Shown in pieces: positions 27,832 to 36,607 of a stretch of 64,000 nucleotides of DNA (position 1 is its first letter; every line of letters begins with the position of its first letter). The stretch spans positions 258,007 through 322,006 of the forward strand of contig NZ_SOEE01000004.1 of assembly GCF_004366035.1 (NCBI RefSeq). Reading direction: 5' to 3'. This DNA is from Cytobacillus oceanisediminis. GTDB lineage: Bacteria; Bacillota; Bacilli; Bacillales; Cytobacillaceae. The position numbers and the translations under genes are program-made. Under the pieces are notes generated by a model. That model saw only the letters and a program-made list of their open reading frames with translations, had not been told where the DNA came from and searched no databases.

Positions 27832-28246
27832 GCTGTTAATTATAATGTTGATGATGCTTGTAGCGATCACACTTGTAGGAGCTATTGCCCTGGTGATTGT
27901 GATGAAATTTTCGGGTGATGGTGAAACAAAAGAGCCAACCATTGATGATGTACTGGAAGCCTCTGTTGATATCCCGCAAATTACAGCTAATTTAGCGAGT
28001 GATGATTATATCAGGATTTCTTTTAAAATCCAGACTGAAAACAAAAAAGCTAAAGAGGAATTGCAGAAAAGAGATTTTCAGGTGAAAAACCTCATCATTC
28101 AGGAATTGTCTGAAATGAAAGCAGAGGATATACAGGGGAAAGAAGGCCAAATCAAGCTGCAGGAAGATTTGAAAACCAAGATTAACGGTTTAATGCAAGA
28201 AGGAAAGATCGTTCAGGTGTACATTACTGAATCTCTCCTCCAGTGA
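27818..28246 (+). CDS. fliL: Flagellar basal body protein FliL
   Basis: FliL is a bitopic protein that surrounds and supports the stator units. The 142-residue product has one membrane segment (about 6-30, [21 protein letters not shown]) and a stomatin/SPFH-like periplasmic domain with [13 protein letters not shown] and [20 protein letters not shown], ending [15 protein letters not shown] within the swrD end serves as SD. It lies between swrD and fliM as in B. subtilis. Confidence 0.95.
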   Translation: MKNNKLLIIMLMMLVAITLVGAIALVIVMKFSGDGETKEPTIDDVLEASVDIPQITANLASDDYIRISFKIQTENKKAKEELQKRDFQVKNLIIQELSEMKAEDIQGKEGQIKLQEDLKTKINGLMQEGKIVQVYITESLLQ

Positions 28247-28286
28247 TAACCAAATAACTAACTGCAATAGATGGAGGTGAGGATTC

Positions 28287-29285
28287 ATGTCAGGTGAGGT
28301 TTTATCGCAAAGCGAGATTGATGCGCTGCTCTCGGCTCTCTCTACCGGAGAAATGGATGCAGATGAACTGAAAAAAGAACAAACGGAGAAAAAAGTAAAA
28401 GTTTATGATTTTAAGAGAGCATTAAGATTTTCTAAAGATCAAATTCGCAGTTTAACAAGAATACATGAGAATTTTGCCAGGCTCTTAACCACCTTTTTTT
28501 CTGCCCAGCTGAGGACCTATGTGCAGATATCGGTTGCTTCTGCGGATCAGATACCATATGAGGAATTTATCCGGTCCATCCCGAAAATGACAATACTAAA
28601 TGTAATTGAAGTGCCGCCTCTGGATGGAAGAATTCTTATGGAAGTGAATCCAAATGTCGCCTATGCCATGATGGACAGGCTGATGGGCGGCAGGGGGACC
28701 AGCATAAATAAAGTTGACAATTTAACAGAAATTGAAACAAAAATCATGTCTGCTACATTTGAAAGGGCATTTGAAAACCTAAGGGAAGCCTGGAGTACAA
28801 TCGCGGATATTGATCCGCTTTTGGCTGATTTTGAGGTGAATCCGCAATTTCTGCAAATGGTCTCGCCTAATGAAACAGTCGTCGTTATTTCATTAAACAC
28901 GACTATTGGGGAAACGAGCGGGATGATTAATATATGTATACCTCACGTCGTTCTCGAGCCGATTATTCCCAAGCTGTCTGTACATTATTGGATGCAGACG
29001 GATAAAAAGGAAAGGGAGCCGGAGGTCATTGCCCGGCTAGAACGAAATATACAAAAGGCGGAAGTTCCAGTCATATGTGAACTCGGCAGTTCTGACATAG
29101 CCATTCAGGATTTCTTATCTCTTGATATTGGTGATGTCATTGAGTTAAATCAAGGAATTGACCAGGCGCTAACAATAAAAATCGGGAATATTCCTAAATT
29201 CATCGGACAGCCTGGGAAAATGAACAAAAAAATGGCCGTGCAAATTTTAGACACTGTGAAAGGGGGAGATGAGGATGATGAGTGA
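28287..29285 (+). CDS. fliM: Flagellar motor switch protein FliM
   Basis: FliM builds the wall of the C ring and binds CheY-P through its N-terminus. The 332-residue protein begins MSGEVLSQSEIDALLSAL, the CheY-binding peptide. A CheC-like middle domain follows (MDRLMGGRGTSINKV near 132), and a C-terminal SpoA domain (ICELGSSDIAIQDFLSLDIGDVIEL from about 265). GGAGGTGAGG precedes the ATG. It overlaps fliY by about 10-17 nt. Confidence 0.97.
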   Translation: MSGEVLSQSEIDALLSALSTGEMDADELKKEQTEKKVKVYDFKRALRFSKDQIRSLTRIHENFARLLTTFFSAQLRTYVQISVASADQIPYEEFIRSIPKMTILNVIEVPPLDGRILMEVNPNVAYAMMDRLMGGRGTSINKVDNLTEIETKIMSATFERAFENLREAWSTIADIDPLLADFEVNPQFLQMVSPNETVVVISLNTTIGETSGMINICIPHVVLEPIIPKLSVHYWMQTDKKEREPEVIARLERNIQKAEVPVICELGSSDIAIQDFLSLDIGDVIELNQGIDQALTIKIGNIPKFIGQPGKMNKKMAVQILDTVKGGDEDDE

Positions 29286-30573
29286 TGATATGCTTTCGCA
29301 AGATGAAATTGATGCTCTGTTAAGGGGAGCAGCTGATGACAGCGATGAAACGGAAAGTTATAATGAGGCATTTTTTCAAACCGAAGATTATCTGTCCCAT
29401 ATGGAGCAGGATGCGTTAGGGGAAATCGGCAATATCTCATTTGGGAGCTCTGCAACAGCATTGTCTACATTATTGAATCAGAAAGTTGATATCACAACTC
29501 CAGCTGTTTCAGTTGTTTTGCGTCAGAAATTAGCTGAAGAATTCCCACATCCTTATGTAGCAATTCAGGTGAATTATACGGAAGGTTTCTTCGGAAGCAA
29601 CTTGCTTGTAATTCAGCAATCGGATGCAGCTATCATTGCTGACTTGATGCTTGGGGGAGATGGAACCAACCCGGCTGAACTAATGGGTGAAATTCAGTTA
29701 AGCGCGGTTCAGGAGGCAATGAACCAGATGATGGGTTCTGCAGCAACTTCGATGTCAACCATCTTTGGAAAAAAGGTTGATATTTCACCGCCGGCAATTG
29801 ATATACTTGATTTGCCGCAGGGGGAAGGTGCTGATCGAGTTCCTGCTGATGACATGCTTATAAGGATTTCATTCCGATTAAAAATAGGAAGTCTGATCGA
29901 CTCGAATATTATGCAGCTGCTTCCTCTGGAATTTGGCAAAAGCCTAGTAAATGAATTATTGAATCCGGGTCAGGGTCTTCCGGCAGATAACACAGTTTCT
30001 GAAGAGAAGCAAGCAGTTCAAGGACAGCCCGAATATCAGGAAAGCCAGCTTTCGTTTGATAAGAAACCTGAAGTACACACAGGCGGATTAGACCAGCCTT
30101 ACATTCAGACAGGTTATTCCGGAGAGCCGCCGGCATATTCACAGCCGGTTATGAATCAGGCATCAAACCCTCAAAGCTATATACCGGCTCAAAACCAGGC
30201 TCAGCAATCCGGTCCACAGCATTTTGGAGGCTCTTATGCAAATGGAGTGCAGCCGAATGTACAGCCGGCAGCCTTTTCGAGCTTTGAACCATATCACATG
30301 CAGGAGCATGAAACAAAGAATTTAGATATGCTTTTGGATATACCGCTTCAGGTAACGGTCGAACTCGGAAGGACCAAACGTTCCGTTAAGGAAATTCTTG
30401 AACTGTCTTCAGGATCGATTATTGAACTGGATAAACTGGCAGGTGAACCTGTTGACATTCTGGTCAATAACCGATTAATCGCCCAGGGTGAAGTGGTTGT
30501 CATTGATGAAAACTTTGGTGTGAGGGTTACAGATATTATCAGCCAGAGCGACCGAATAAAAAAACTAAGATGA
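29275..30573 (+). CDS. fliY: Motor switch phosphatase FliY (CheC-like plus FliN)
   Basis: FliY replaces FliN in Bacillus and dephosphorylates CheY-P at the switch. The protein of about 432 residues begins with a FliM-like peptide (MLSQDEIDALLRG). A CheC-type phosphatase domain carries the repeated E...N signatures (DALGEIGNISFGSSATALST near 50; VQEAMNQMMGSAATSMST near 143). A Gln/Pro-rich linker (about 235-340) leads to a C-terminal SpoA/FliN domain (LDIPLQVTVELGRTKRSVKE). Start choice is between ATGs at 29269, 29275 and 29278; GGGGGAG (29262-29268) favours the latter two. Confidence 0.95.
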   Translation: MMSDDMLSQDEIDALLRGAADDSDETESYNEAFFQTEDYLSHMEQDALGEIGNISFGSSATALSTLLNQKVDITTPAVSVVLRQKLAEEFPHPYVAIQVNYTEGFFGSNLLVIQQSDAAIIADLMLGGDGTNPAELMGEIQLSAVQEAMNQMMGSAATSMSTIFGKKVDISPPAIDILDLPQGEGADRVPADDMLIRISFRLKIGSLIDSNIMQLLPLEFGKSLVNELLNPGQGLPADNTVSEEKQAVQGQPEYQESQLSFDKKPEVHTGGLDQPYIQTGYSGEPPAYSQPVMNQASNPQSYIPAQNQAQQSGPQHFGGSYANGVQPNVQPAAFSSFEPYHMQEHETKNLDMLLDIPLQVTVELGRTKRSVKEILELSSGSIIELDKLAGEPVDILVNNRLIAQGEVVVIDENFGVRVTDIISQSDRIKKLR

Positions 30574-30591
30574 TAAGCGGGGGTTATTAAA

Positions 30592-30954
30592 ATGGCACAT
30601 AAAATTTTAATAGTTGATGATGCAGCTTTTATGCGAATGATGATAAAAGATATTTTATCCAAGAATGGCTATGAGGTAGTGGGTGAAGCTGCTGACGGTG
30701 CACAAGCTGTTGAAAAATATAGGGAAACTCAGCCTGATCTTGTCACAATGGATATTACCATGCCGGAAATGGATGGAATTACAGCTCTAAAAGAAATCAA
30801 AAAATTAAATCCGAGTGCAAAAGTCATTATGTGTTCTGCTATGGGCCAGCAGGCAATGGTCATTGATGCTATTCAGGCTGGCGCCAAGGATTTTATCGTA
30901 AAACCTTTCCAGGCTGATAGAGTGCTCGAGGCAATCGGCAAAACATTGGGCTAG
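30592..30954 (+). CDS. cheY: Chemotaxis response regulator CheY
   Basis: CheY carries the signal from CheA to the motor; in Bacillus CheY-P promotes counterclockwise smooth swimming. The 120-residue receiver domain has acidic pair Asp9-Asp10, phosphorylation site Asp54 (VTMDITMPE), Ser82 (CSAMG) and Lys104 (IVKPF). The SD GGGGG precedes the ATG. Placement after fliY matches B. subtilis. Confidence 0.97.
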   Translation: MAHKILIVDDAAFMRMMIKDILSKNGYEVVGEAADGAQAVEKYRETQPDLVTMDITMPEMDGITALKEIKKLNPSAKVIMCSAMGQQAMVIDAIQAGAKDFIVKPFQADRVLEAIGKTLG

Positions 30955-30980
30955 TGATTATTCTTTTTAGAGGGTGCAAA

Positions 30981-31667
30981 ATGGTGTTGAATGTAAAGAA
31001 AGTGATTTCTTTGCTGCTGTTGTTTTCAATTGTTCTGCTGGGCGTGCAGCCGCTGGCCCAGGCAGAGCAATTAAATAATAGTGTTAAAGAATGTATGGAA
31101 AATCCTAAGGAATGCGAGAAGCAGGAAACAAAGGAATCAAATGATTCAAAGACAGAGGAAGAGCAGACTCAGCAGGATAAAAGCGGCAAAATTGGTCTTG
31201 ATTTTTGGGACTTTATAAAGATGATTTTAGCAACAGGCTTCACTATTGGACTTTTGTATGCTCTTCTAAAGTTCATTAACAAAAAAAGTAAGGTATATAA
31301 CAGGTCGCAGTTAGTTGAAAACCTCGGCGGCACAGCTTTAGGTGCGAACAGGTCAGTTCAGCTGATAAAAGTGGGAAATCGCATTTTTGTAGTAGGGGTA
31401 GGAGAAAATATTCAGCTGTTAAAAGAAATAGACGATTCGGAAGAATACAGTCAAATCATCAATGAGCATAATGACAAATTGGAACAGCTTATCCGACCAA
31501 GCGATATTGTGACAAAGGTGATGAAAAGAACACAGCAAACAGAAGGAAGCAAGCAAGGCAGCCCCAATTTCAGCTCGCTGCTCGGGATTCAGCTGGATGA
31601 TATCAAAAAGGGCAGAAAGAAACTGTTTGATGAGTTAGAAAGAAAGGGCCAGAAGAAAGATGAATGA
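30981..31667 (+). CDS. fliO: Flagellar export protein FliO (FliZ)
   Basis: FliO helps assemble the FliP-FliQ-FliR export gate. The protein of about 228 residues has an N-terminal signal peptide (VISLLLLFSIVLLGVQPLAQA), a charged extracellular stretch, and one membrane segment near 80-102 (FIKMILATGFTIGLLYALL), followed by a FliO cytoplasmic domain (NRSVQLIKVGNRIFVVGVG). The ATG at 30981 follows AGAGGGTG; a GTG at 30954 in the cheY stop is less likely because it lacks an SD and would lengthen the signal peptide. It overlaps fliP by eight nt. Confidence 0.92.
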   Translation: MVLNVKKVISLLLLFSIVLLGVQPLAQAEQLNNSVKECMENPKECEKQETKESNDSKTEEEQTQQDKSGKIGLDFWDFIKMILATGFTIGLLYALLKFINKKSKVYNRSQLVENLGGTALGANRSVQLIKVGNRIFVVGVGENIQLLKEIDDSEEYSQIINEHNDKLEQLIRPSDIVTKVMKRTQQTEGSKQGSPNFSSLLGIQLDDIKKGRKKLFDELERKGQKKDE

Positions 31668-32325
31668 ATTCATGGAGTTTTTTAATAGCAGTTCTCCTGA
31701 AAATGTATCTACATCTGTGAAGCTTTTTTTATTGCTGACGGTACTGTCTCTCGCGCCCAGTATTCTAATTTTAATGACGTGCTTCACAAGGATTGTCATT
31801 GTTCTTTCCTTTGTCAGAACGGCGCTGGCTACTCAGCAAATGCCGCCAAATCAGGTTTTAATCGGCTTGTCCTTGTTCCTGACATTTTTTATAATGGCAC
31901 CGACGATGCAAGAAGTGAACGAACAGGCTTTAACACCTTTATTTAATGAAGAAATAAATCTGGAAGAAGCTTATGAAAAAGCTTCGATCCCGTTTAAAGA
32001 GTTTATGAGTGCCCACACAAGACAGAAAGATTTGGCTTTATTTCTTGAATATTCCGGAGCGGAAGCGCCATCTTCGATTGAAGATATCCCGCTTACGAGT
32101 CTTGTTCCGGCATTTGCCATAAGTGAGATCAAAACAGCTTTCCAAATTGGTTTTATGATTTTTATTCCATTTCTCGTTATCGACATGGTTGTAGCCAGTG
32201 TATTAATGTCTATGGGGATGATGATGCTTCCTCCGGTTATGATTTCTTTGCCGTTTAAAATATTATTATTTGTACTTGTAGACGGCTGGTATTTAGTAGT
32301 TAAATCTCTTTTACAAAGCTTTTAA
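31660..32325 (+). CDS. fliP: Flagellar export gate protein FliP
   Basis: FliP forms the core pentamer of the export gate. The 221-residue protein contains the signatures SILILMTCFTRIVIVLSFVR near 30 and MVVASVLMSMGMMMLPPVMI near 175, and ends YLVVKSLLQSF, nearly identical to B. subtilis. At least four membrane segments are visible. The ATG at 31660 lies within the fliO end. Family members in Proteobacteria often carry a cleaved signal peptide; here the N-terminus is short and probably uncleaved. Confidence 0.97.
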   Translation: MNEFMEFFNSSSPENVSTSVKLFLLLTVLSLAPSILILMTCFTRIVIVLSFVRTALATQQMPPNQVLIGLSLFLTFFIMAPTMQEVNEQALTPLFNEEINLEEAYEKASIPFKEFMSAHTRQKDLALFLEYSGAEAPSSIEDIPLTSLVPAFAISEIKTAFQIGFMIFIPFLVIDMVVASVLMSMGMMMLPPVMISLPFKILLFVLVDGWYLVVKSLLQSF

Positions 32326-32342
32326 GCAGGTGAACATTCAGA

Positions 32343-32612
32343 ATGACTCCAGAAACAGTTATATCCATTGCAGAAAGAGGGATTATCACCGTACTTATGA
32401 TTTGCGGTCCCTTGCTTATTCTGGCACTCGTAGTCGGCTTGGTTGTCAGCATCTTTCAGGCTACAACTCAAATTCAGGAACAGACGCTGGCATTTATTCC
32501 TAAGATCGTGGCGGTCCTTGTAGGTGTTGTTTTCTTTGGGCCATGGATGCTTAGCCATATGCTCTCTTATGCCAATGAAATATTCTCTAATTTGACCAGG
32601 TTTGTTGGCTGA
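32343..32612 (+). CDS. fliQ: Flagellar export gate protein FliQ
   Basis: FliQ is the small two-segment gate subunit (four copies per gate). The 89-residue protein has hydrophobic stretches about 16-38 and 50-72 with the conserved FQATTQIQEQTLAFIPKI between them. The SD AGCAGGTGA precedes the ATG. fliR begins immediately after the stop. Confidence 0.97.
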   Translation: MTPETVISIAERGIITVLMICGPLLILALVVGLVVSIFQATTQIQEQTLAFIPKIVAVLVGVVFFGPWMLSHMLSYANEIFSNLTRFVG

Positions 32613-32616
32613 TGCT

Positions 32617-33393
32617 ATGTTAGATTTTCTGCCTTCTTTTCCTGCCTTTTTACTTATTTTTGTAAGGGTGACATCTTTCTTTTTAATGATGCCCCTTTTT
32701 TCATACAGATCCATACCGGCCGCACATAAAATTGGCCTTGGCTTCTTTCTGGCATGGATAATGTTCCTGGGAATGGATGTGCCAGTGCTTGAAATTGACG
32801 GCACATATTTTCTTTTAATAATTAAAGAAGCATTAGTAGGGCTGATGGTAGGATTTATAGCGTATTTGATTCTTTCTGCGATTCAAATTGCAGGGGGGTT
32901 CATTGATTTCCAGATGGGTTTTGCCATTGCAAATGTGATTGATCCTCAAACAGGCGCACAAAGTCCATTAATGGGACAGTATTTGTATACGATAGCTCTC
33001 TTTTTTCTATTAACTGTCAATGGGCACCATTTAATGCTTGATGGAGTGTTCTATAGCTACCATTTTATCCCTCTGGATCAGGCATGGATTTCTTTTGGGG
33101 ATGAGGATATGGCGGAATATGTCATAAAAGCCCTGAATACGATGTTCGTTATTGCCTTTCAGATGTCCATTCCTGTTGTTGGCAGTCTATTTCTTGTTGA
33201 TGTCGCATTAGGGATTGTTGCCAGGACAGTTCCGCAGCTAAATGTCTTTGTCGTTGGCCTTCCTTTGAAAATTGGCGTTAGTTTTATTGTTTTAATCATT
33301 GTTATGAGCGTATTAATGTATGCTGTTTCCCTTGCGTTTGAATCGATGCTGCAGACAATGAGAGGGCTCATGGAACTTATGGGAGGTTCTTAG
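32617..33393 (+). CDS. fliR: Flagellar export gate protein FliR
   Basis: FliR is the single-copy subunit completing the FliP5-FliQ4-FliR1 gate. About 258 residues with several hydrophobic segments; conserved parts include GGFIDFQMGFAIANVIDPQTG near 95 and VDVALGIVARTVPQLNVFVV near 195. I prefer ATG at 32617, four nt after the fliQ stop, which matches the family N-terminus (LPSFPAFLLIFVRV); a TTG at 32602 would overlap fliQ by 11 nt. No clear SD exists, so translation is likely coupled. Confidence 0.93.
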   Translation: MLDFLPSFPAFLLIFVRVTSFFLMMPLFSYRSIPAAHKIGLGFFLAWIMFLGMDVPVLEIDGTYFLLIIKEALVGLMVGFIAYLILSAIQIAGGFIDFQMGFAIANVIDPQTGAQSPLMGQYLYTIALFFLLTVNGHHLMLDGVFYSYHFIPLDQAWISFGDEDMAEYVIKALNTMFVIAFQMSIPVVGSLFLVDVALGIVARTVPQLNVFVVGLPLKIGVSFIVLIIVMSVLMYAVSLAFESMLQTMRGLMELMGGS

Positions 33394-33394
33394 A

Positions 33395-34480
33395 ATGAAG
33401 TTATTGCTCTCTTTAGATCTTCAGCTTTTTTCCGGAGAAAAAACAGAAAAAGCCACACCGAAAAAGAGGCAGGATTCCAGAAAAAAAGGGCAAGTAGCAA
33501 AAAGCCAGGATGTAAATACAGCCATCGTCCTTCTTGCTGTGTTTCTGTTTCTGCTGTTTGCCGGATCGTATTTGAAGAATATCATCTTATATATTTTTAC
33601 GCACTCATTTAACGATTATATGATGATGCCGCTGACAGAGGCGAATATACAGGTAATCTTTCTCGATGTCTTAAAAGAATTGGTGCTTTTTTTAGGTCCC
33701 ATCATGCTGGTTGCTATGCTGGCGGGGATTACTGCAAACTTTATGCAGGTGGGCACTCTTTTTTCAACAGAAGCTATACAGCCTAAATTAGAGAAAATGG
33801 ATCCAATAAAAGGATTCAAGCGGATTTTTTCCATGAGAGCGATCGTGGAACTGCTGAAGTCGATGCTCAAAATTGCTTTTGTGGGTGTCGCTGCGTTTGC
33901 TGTTTTATGGTTAAGAATAGATGAAATATTAATTCTTTCTCAAAAATCGGTTGGAACAGCGATGGTCACACTTGCCAGCCTGACCGTTCAAATGGGTTTA
34001 ATTGCTTCAGCGGCACTCCTGTTTTTATCGGTCCTGGATTATCTATATCAAAAATATGATTTTGAAAAGAACATCCGAATGTCAAAACAGGATATAAAAG
34101 ATGAGCACAAAAATATTGAAGGGGATCCATTAATTAAATCCAAGATTAAACAGAGGCAGAGGGAAATGGCGATGAGAAGGATGATGCAGGAAGTCCCTAA
34201 AGCGGATGTGGTCATTACCAATCCAACTCATTTTGCCATAGCTCTGAGCTATGATGAAACCAAAAGTGATGCCCCCATCGTAGTGGCAAAAGGGGTTGAC
34301 TTTGTTGCCCAAAAGATTAAATTAATCGCAAAGGAAAATGATGTGATTGCTGTTGAAAACAGGCCTCTTGCCAGGGCTCTATATAGCCAGGCGGAAATAG
34401 GGCAGGCCATCCCTGAGGAATTTTTTAAAGCTGTCGCAGAAATTTTAGCCTATGTGTACAGAATCCAAAACAAAATTTAA
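33395..34480 (+). CDS. flhB: Flagellar export switch protein FlhB
   Basis: FlhB controls substrate class through self-cleavage. The 361-residue protein has four membrane segments (about 42-64, 93-112, 155-175 and 195-218). Its cytoplasmic domain carries the autocleavage motif NPTH, with cleavage expected between Asn276 and Pro277. The tail (280-361) is the part that FliK contacts and is the part resembled by YlqH near position 5200. GGGAGG precedes the ATG. The following gap to flhA contains a repeat fragment. Confidence 0.97.
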   Translation: MKLLLSLDLQLFSGEKTEKATPKKRQDSRKKGQVAKSQDVNTAIVLLAVFLFLLFAGSYLKNIILYIFTHSFNDYMMMPLTEANIQVIFLDVLKELVLFLGPIMLVAMLAGITANFMQVGTLFSTEAIQPKLEKMDPIKGFKRIFSMRAIVELLKSMLKIAFVGVAAFAVLWLRIDEILILSQKSVGTAMVTLASLTVQMGLIASAALLFLSVLDYLYQKYDFEKNIRMSKQDIKDEHKNIEGDPLIKSKIKQRQREMAMRRMMQEVPKADVVITNPTHFAIALSYDETKSDAPIVVAKGVDFVAQKIKLIAKENDVIAVENRPLARALYSQAEIGQAIPEEFFKAVAEILAYVYRIQNKI

Positions 34481-34532
34481 CCAGATTAATATTTATTAGA
34501 AATAGCTGGTCTTAGGAAGCTGTTGAAGGGCT

Positions 34533-34553
34533 GCCAAGGCGTTTCCGCTTTTT
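34533..34553 (-). repeat. Fragment of family A intergenic repeat before flhA
   Basis: GCCAAGGCGTTTCCGCTTTTT resembles the end of the repeat found at 52170-52190 (GCAAGGCGCTTCCGCTTTTC), in the same orientation, and like that copy it runs straight into the SD of the next gene. The other end of the element is not recognisable. Confidence 0.5.
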
Positions 34554-34570
34554 GTAAGGAGAGAGTTTCG

Positions 34571-36607
34571 ATGCAATTAAGAGACTTATCAGTATTGATG
34601 AGTGTAATTCTAATAGTAGCCATGCTAATTATCCCTTTTCCCCCTTGGCTTTTAAGTGTACTGATCATTATAAATATTGCGCTTGCACTAATGGTTTTGC
34701 TGACATCCATGAATATGAAGGAAGCGCTCGAATTTTCCATTTTTCCTTCGTTAATATTGTTAATGACATTATTCAGGCTGGGGTTAAATGTTTCTACGAC
34801 AAGGTCCATTCTATCAGAAGGGGAAGCTGGTAAAGTCGTTGAAACATTTGGCTCTTTCGTAACCGGAGGAAACGTCATTGTCGGTCTTGTTGTATTTTTA
34901 ATACTCATCATTATCCAGTTTATCGTTATTACGAAGGGATCTGAGAGGGTCTCCGAAGTAGCTGCGCGTTTTACACTCGACGCGATGCCGGGTAAACAAA
35001 TGAGTATCGATGCAGACTTGAATGCAGGTATGATCTCAGAGCATGAAGCCCGGGAACGCCGCGAAAAAATCAGCCGTGAATCTGATTTTTACGGTTCTAT
35101 GGATGGTGCGAGCAAATTTGTTAAAGGTGACGCCATTGCTGGGATCATCATAACTCTAATCAACCTTCTGTTCGGTGTGGTCATCGGGATGATGCAGCTT
35201 GGGCTCCCTTTTGGAGAAGCAGCCATGAAATACTCGACGCTTACAGTTGGTGACGGAATTGTCAGCCAAATCCCGGCACTGTTAATTTCCACTGCAACGG
35301 GTATTGTGGTTACAAGGGCAGCATCTGATGGAAATATTGGTAAAGATATTACTTCCCAGCTGTTTGCTTATCCGAAAATGTTATATGTTACTGGCGGAAC
35401 TATTATTCTTTTAGGTTTACTGACACCAATAGGGCTCTTGCTGACTTTGCCGATTGGCGGCTTAATGATTTTCGGAGGTTACACGATTGCAAAGACTCCC
35501 CAGCCTGATAAGGAACAATTGCTGGAGATGGAAGAAGAAATTGAAACCGATGAAATGAAAAGTCCTGAAAGTGTGGTTAACCTTTTAAATGTAGATCCAA
35601 TTGAATTCGAGTTTGGCTATGGGCTAATTCCTCTTGCCGATACAAATCAGGGCGGTGACCTTCTTGACAGGATTGTGATGATCAGAAGGCAGCTGGCGAT
35701 CGAATTGGGGCTTGTCATACCTGTGGTAAGGATACGTGATAATATTCAGCTGCAGCCGAATGAATATAGGCTGAAGATAAAAGGAAATGAAATGGCACGC
35801 GGCGAGCTTCTGCTCGATCATTATTTAGCCATGAGTCCTGGTATTGAAGATGATAGCATCGAAGGTATTGATACGATTGAGCCTTCATTTGGTCTGCCGG
35901 CAAAATGGATAACAGAAGAAATGAAAGAGCAGGCAGAAATATTTGGCTATACAGTCGTTGACCCTCCATCTGTTGTATCTACTCATATTACAGAAGTAAT
36001 AAAAAGCAATGCCCATGAGCTATTAGGCCGCCAGGAAACAAAACAGCTGATTGACCATGTCAAGGAAAGCTATCCAATCCTTGTTGAAGAGGTGACCCCA
36101 AATCCATTGTCAGTGGGCGAAGTTCAAAAGGTGCTTGCGAAATTACTAAGGGAAAACGTTTCAATCCGGAATTTGCCGGTTATTTTTGAAACACTTGCTG
36201 ACTTTGCAAAATCTACAAGTGATACAGACCTGCTTACCGAGTATGCCCGTCAGGCTTTGGCCAGACAAATTACTAACCAGTTTTCACAGCAGGGTGACTC
36301 CATAAAAGTCGTAACCCTATCAGGGAAAGTCGAGAAATTGGTTGCAGAAGGTGTTCAGCAGACAGAGCATGGCAATTATTTATCCATGGACCCAACAGTA
36401 TCGCAGGATATCCTGGAATCAATTGCTTCGCAGGTGGAACAGCTTTCACTGATTGAGCAGACGCCAATTGTCCTTTGTTCTCCAGCAGTCAGAATGTATG
36501 TCAGGCAATTAACAGAAAGGTATTTTCCGCAAATACCGATTCTTTCCTATAACGAACTTGAAGCAAATGCGGAAGTTCAGAGTGTCGGGGTGGTGAATAT
36601 TAATTGA
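34571..36607 (+). CDS. flhA: Flagellar export gate protein FlhA
   Basis: FlhA is the largest gate subunit, with a nonameric cytoplasmic ring that docks chaperone-substrate complexes. The 678-residue protein has about eight membrane segments in residues 10-310, the FHIPEP-family loop LTLFRLGLNVSTTRSIL-type segment (LMTLFRLGLNVSTTRSIL) near 65, and DAMPGKQMSIDADLNAG near 143. A soluble domain fills 340-678. The ATG at 34571 follows AAGGAGAG; an upstream ATG at 34523 lies in the repeat fragment and has no family support. It ends overlapping flhF in TTGA. Confidence 0.97.
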   Translation: MQLRDLSVLMSVILIVAMLIIPFPPWLLSVLIIINIALALMVLLTSMNMKEALEFSIFPSLILLMTLFRLGLNVSTTRSILSEGEAGKVVETFGSFVTGGNVIVGLVVFLILIIIQFIVITKGSERVSEVAARFTLDAMPGKQMSIDADLNAGMISEHEARERREKISRESDFYGSMDGASKFVKGDAIAGIIITLINLLFGVVIGMMQLGLPFGEAAMKYSTLTVGDGIVSQIPALLISTATGIVVTRAASDGNIGKDITSQLFAYPKMLYVTGGTIILLGLLTPIGLLLTLPIGGLMIFGGYTIAKTPQPDKEQLLEMEEEIETDEMKSPESVVNLLNVDPIEFEFGYGLIPLADTNQGGDLLDRIVMIRRQLAIELGLVIPVVRIRDNIQLQPNEYRLKIKGNEMARGELLLDHYLAMSPGIEDDSIEGIDTIEPSFGLPAKWITEEMKEQAEIFGYTVVDPPSVVSTHITEVIKSNAHELLGRQETKQLIDHVKESYPILVEEVTPNPLSVGEVQKVLAKLLRENVSIRNLPVIFETLADFAKSTSDTDLLTEYARQALARQITNQFSQQGDSIKVVTLSGKVEKLVAEGVQQTEHGNYLSMDPTVSQDILESIASQVEQLSLIEQTPIVLCSPAVRMYVRQLTERYFPQIPILSYNELEANAEVQSVGVVNIN

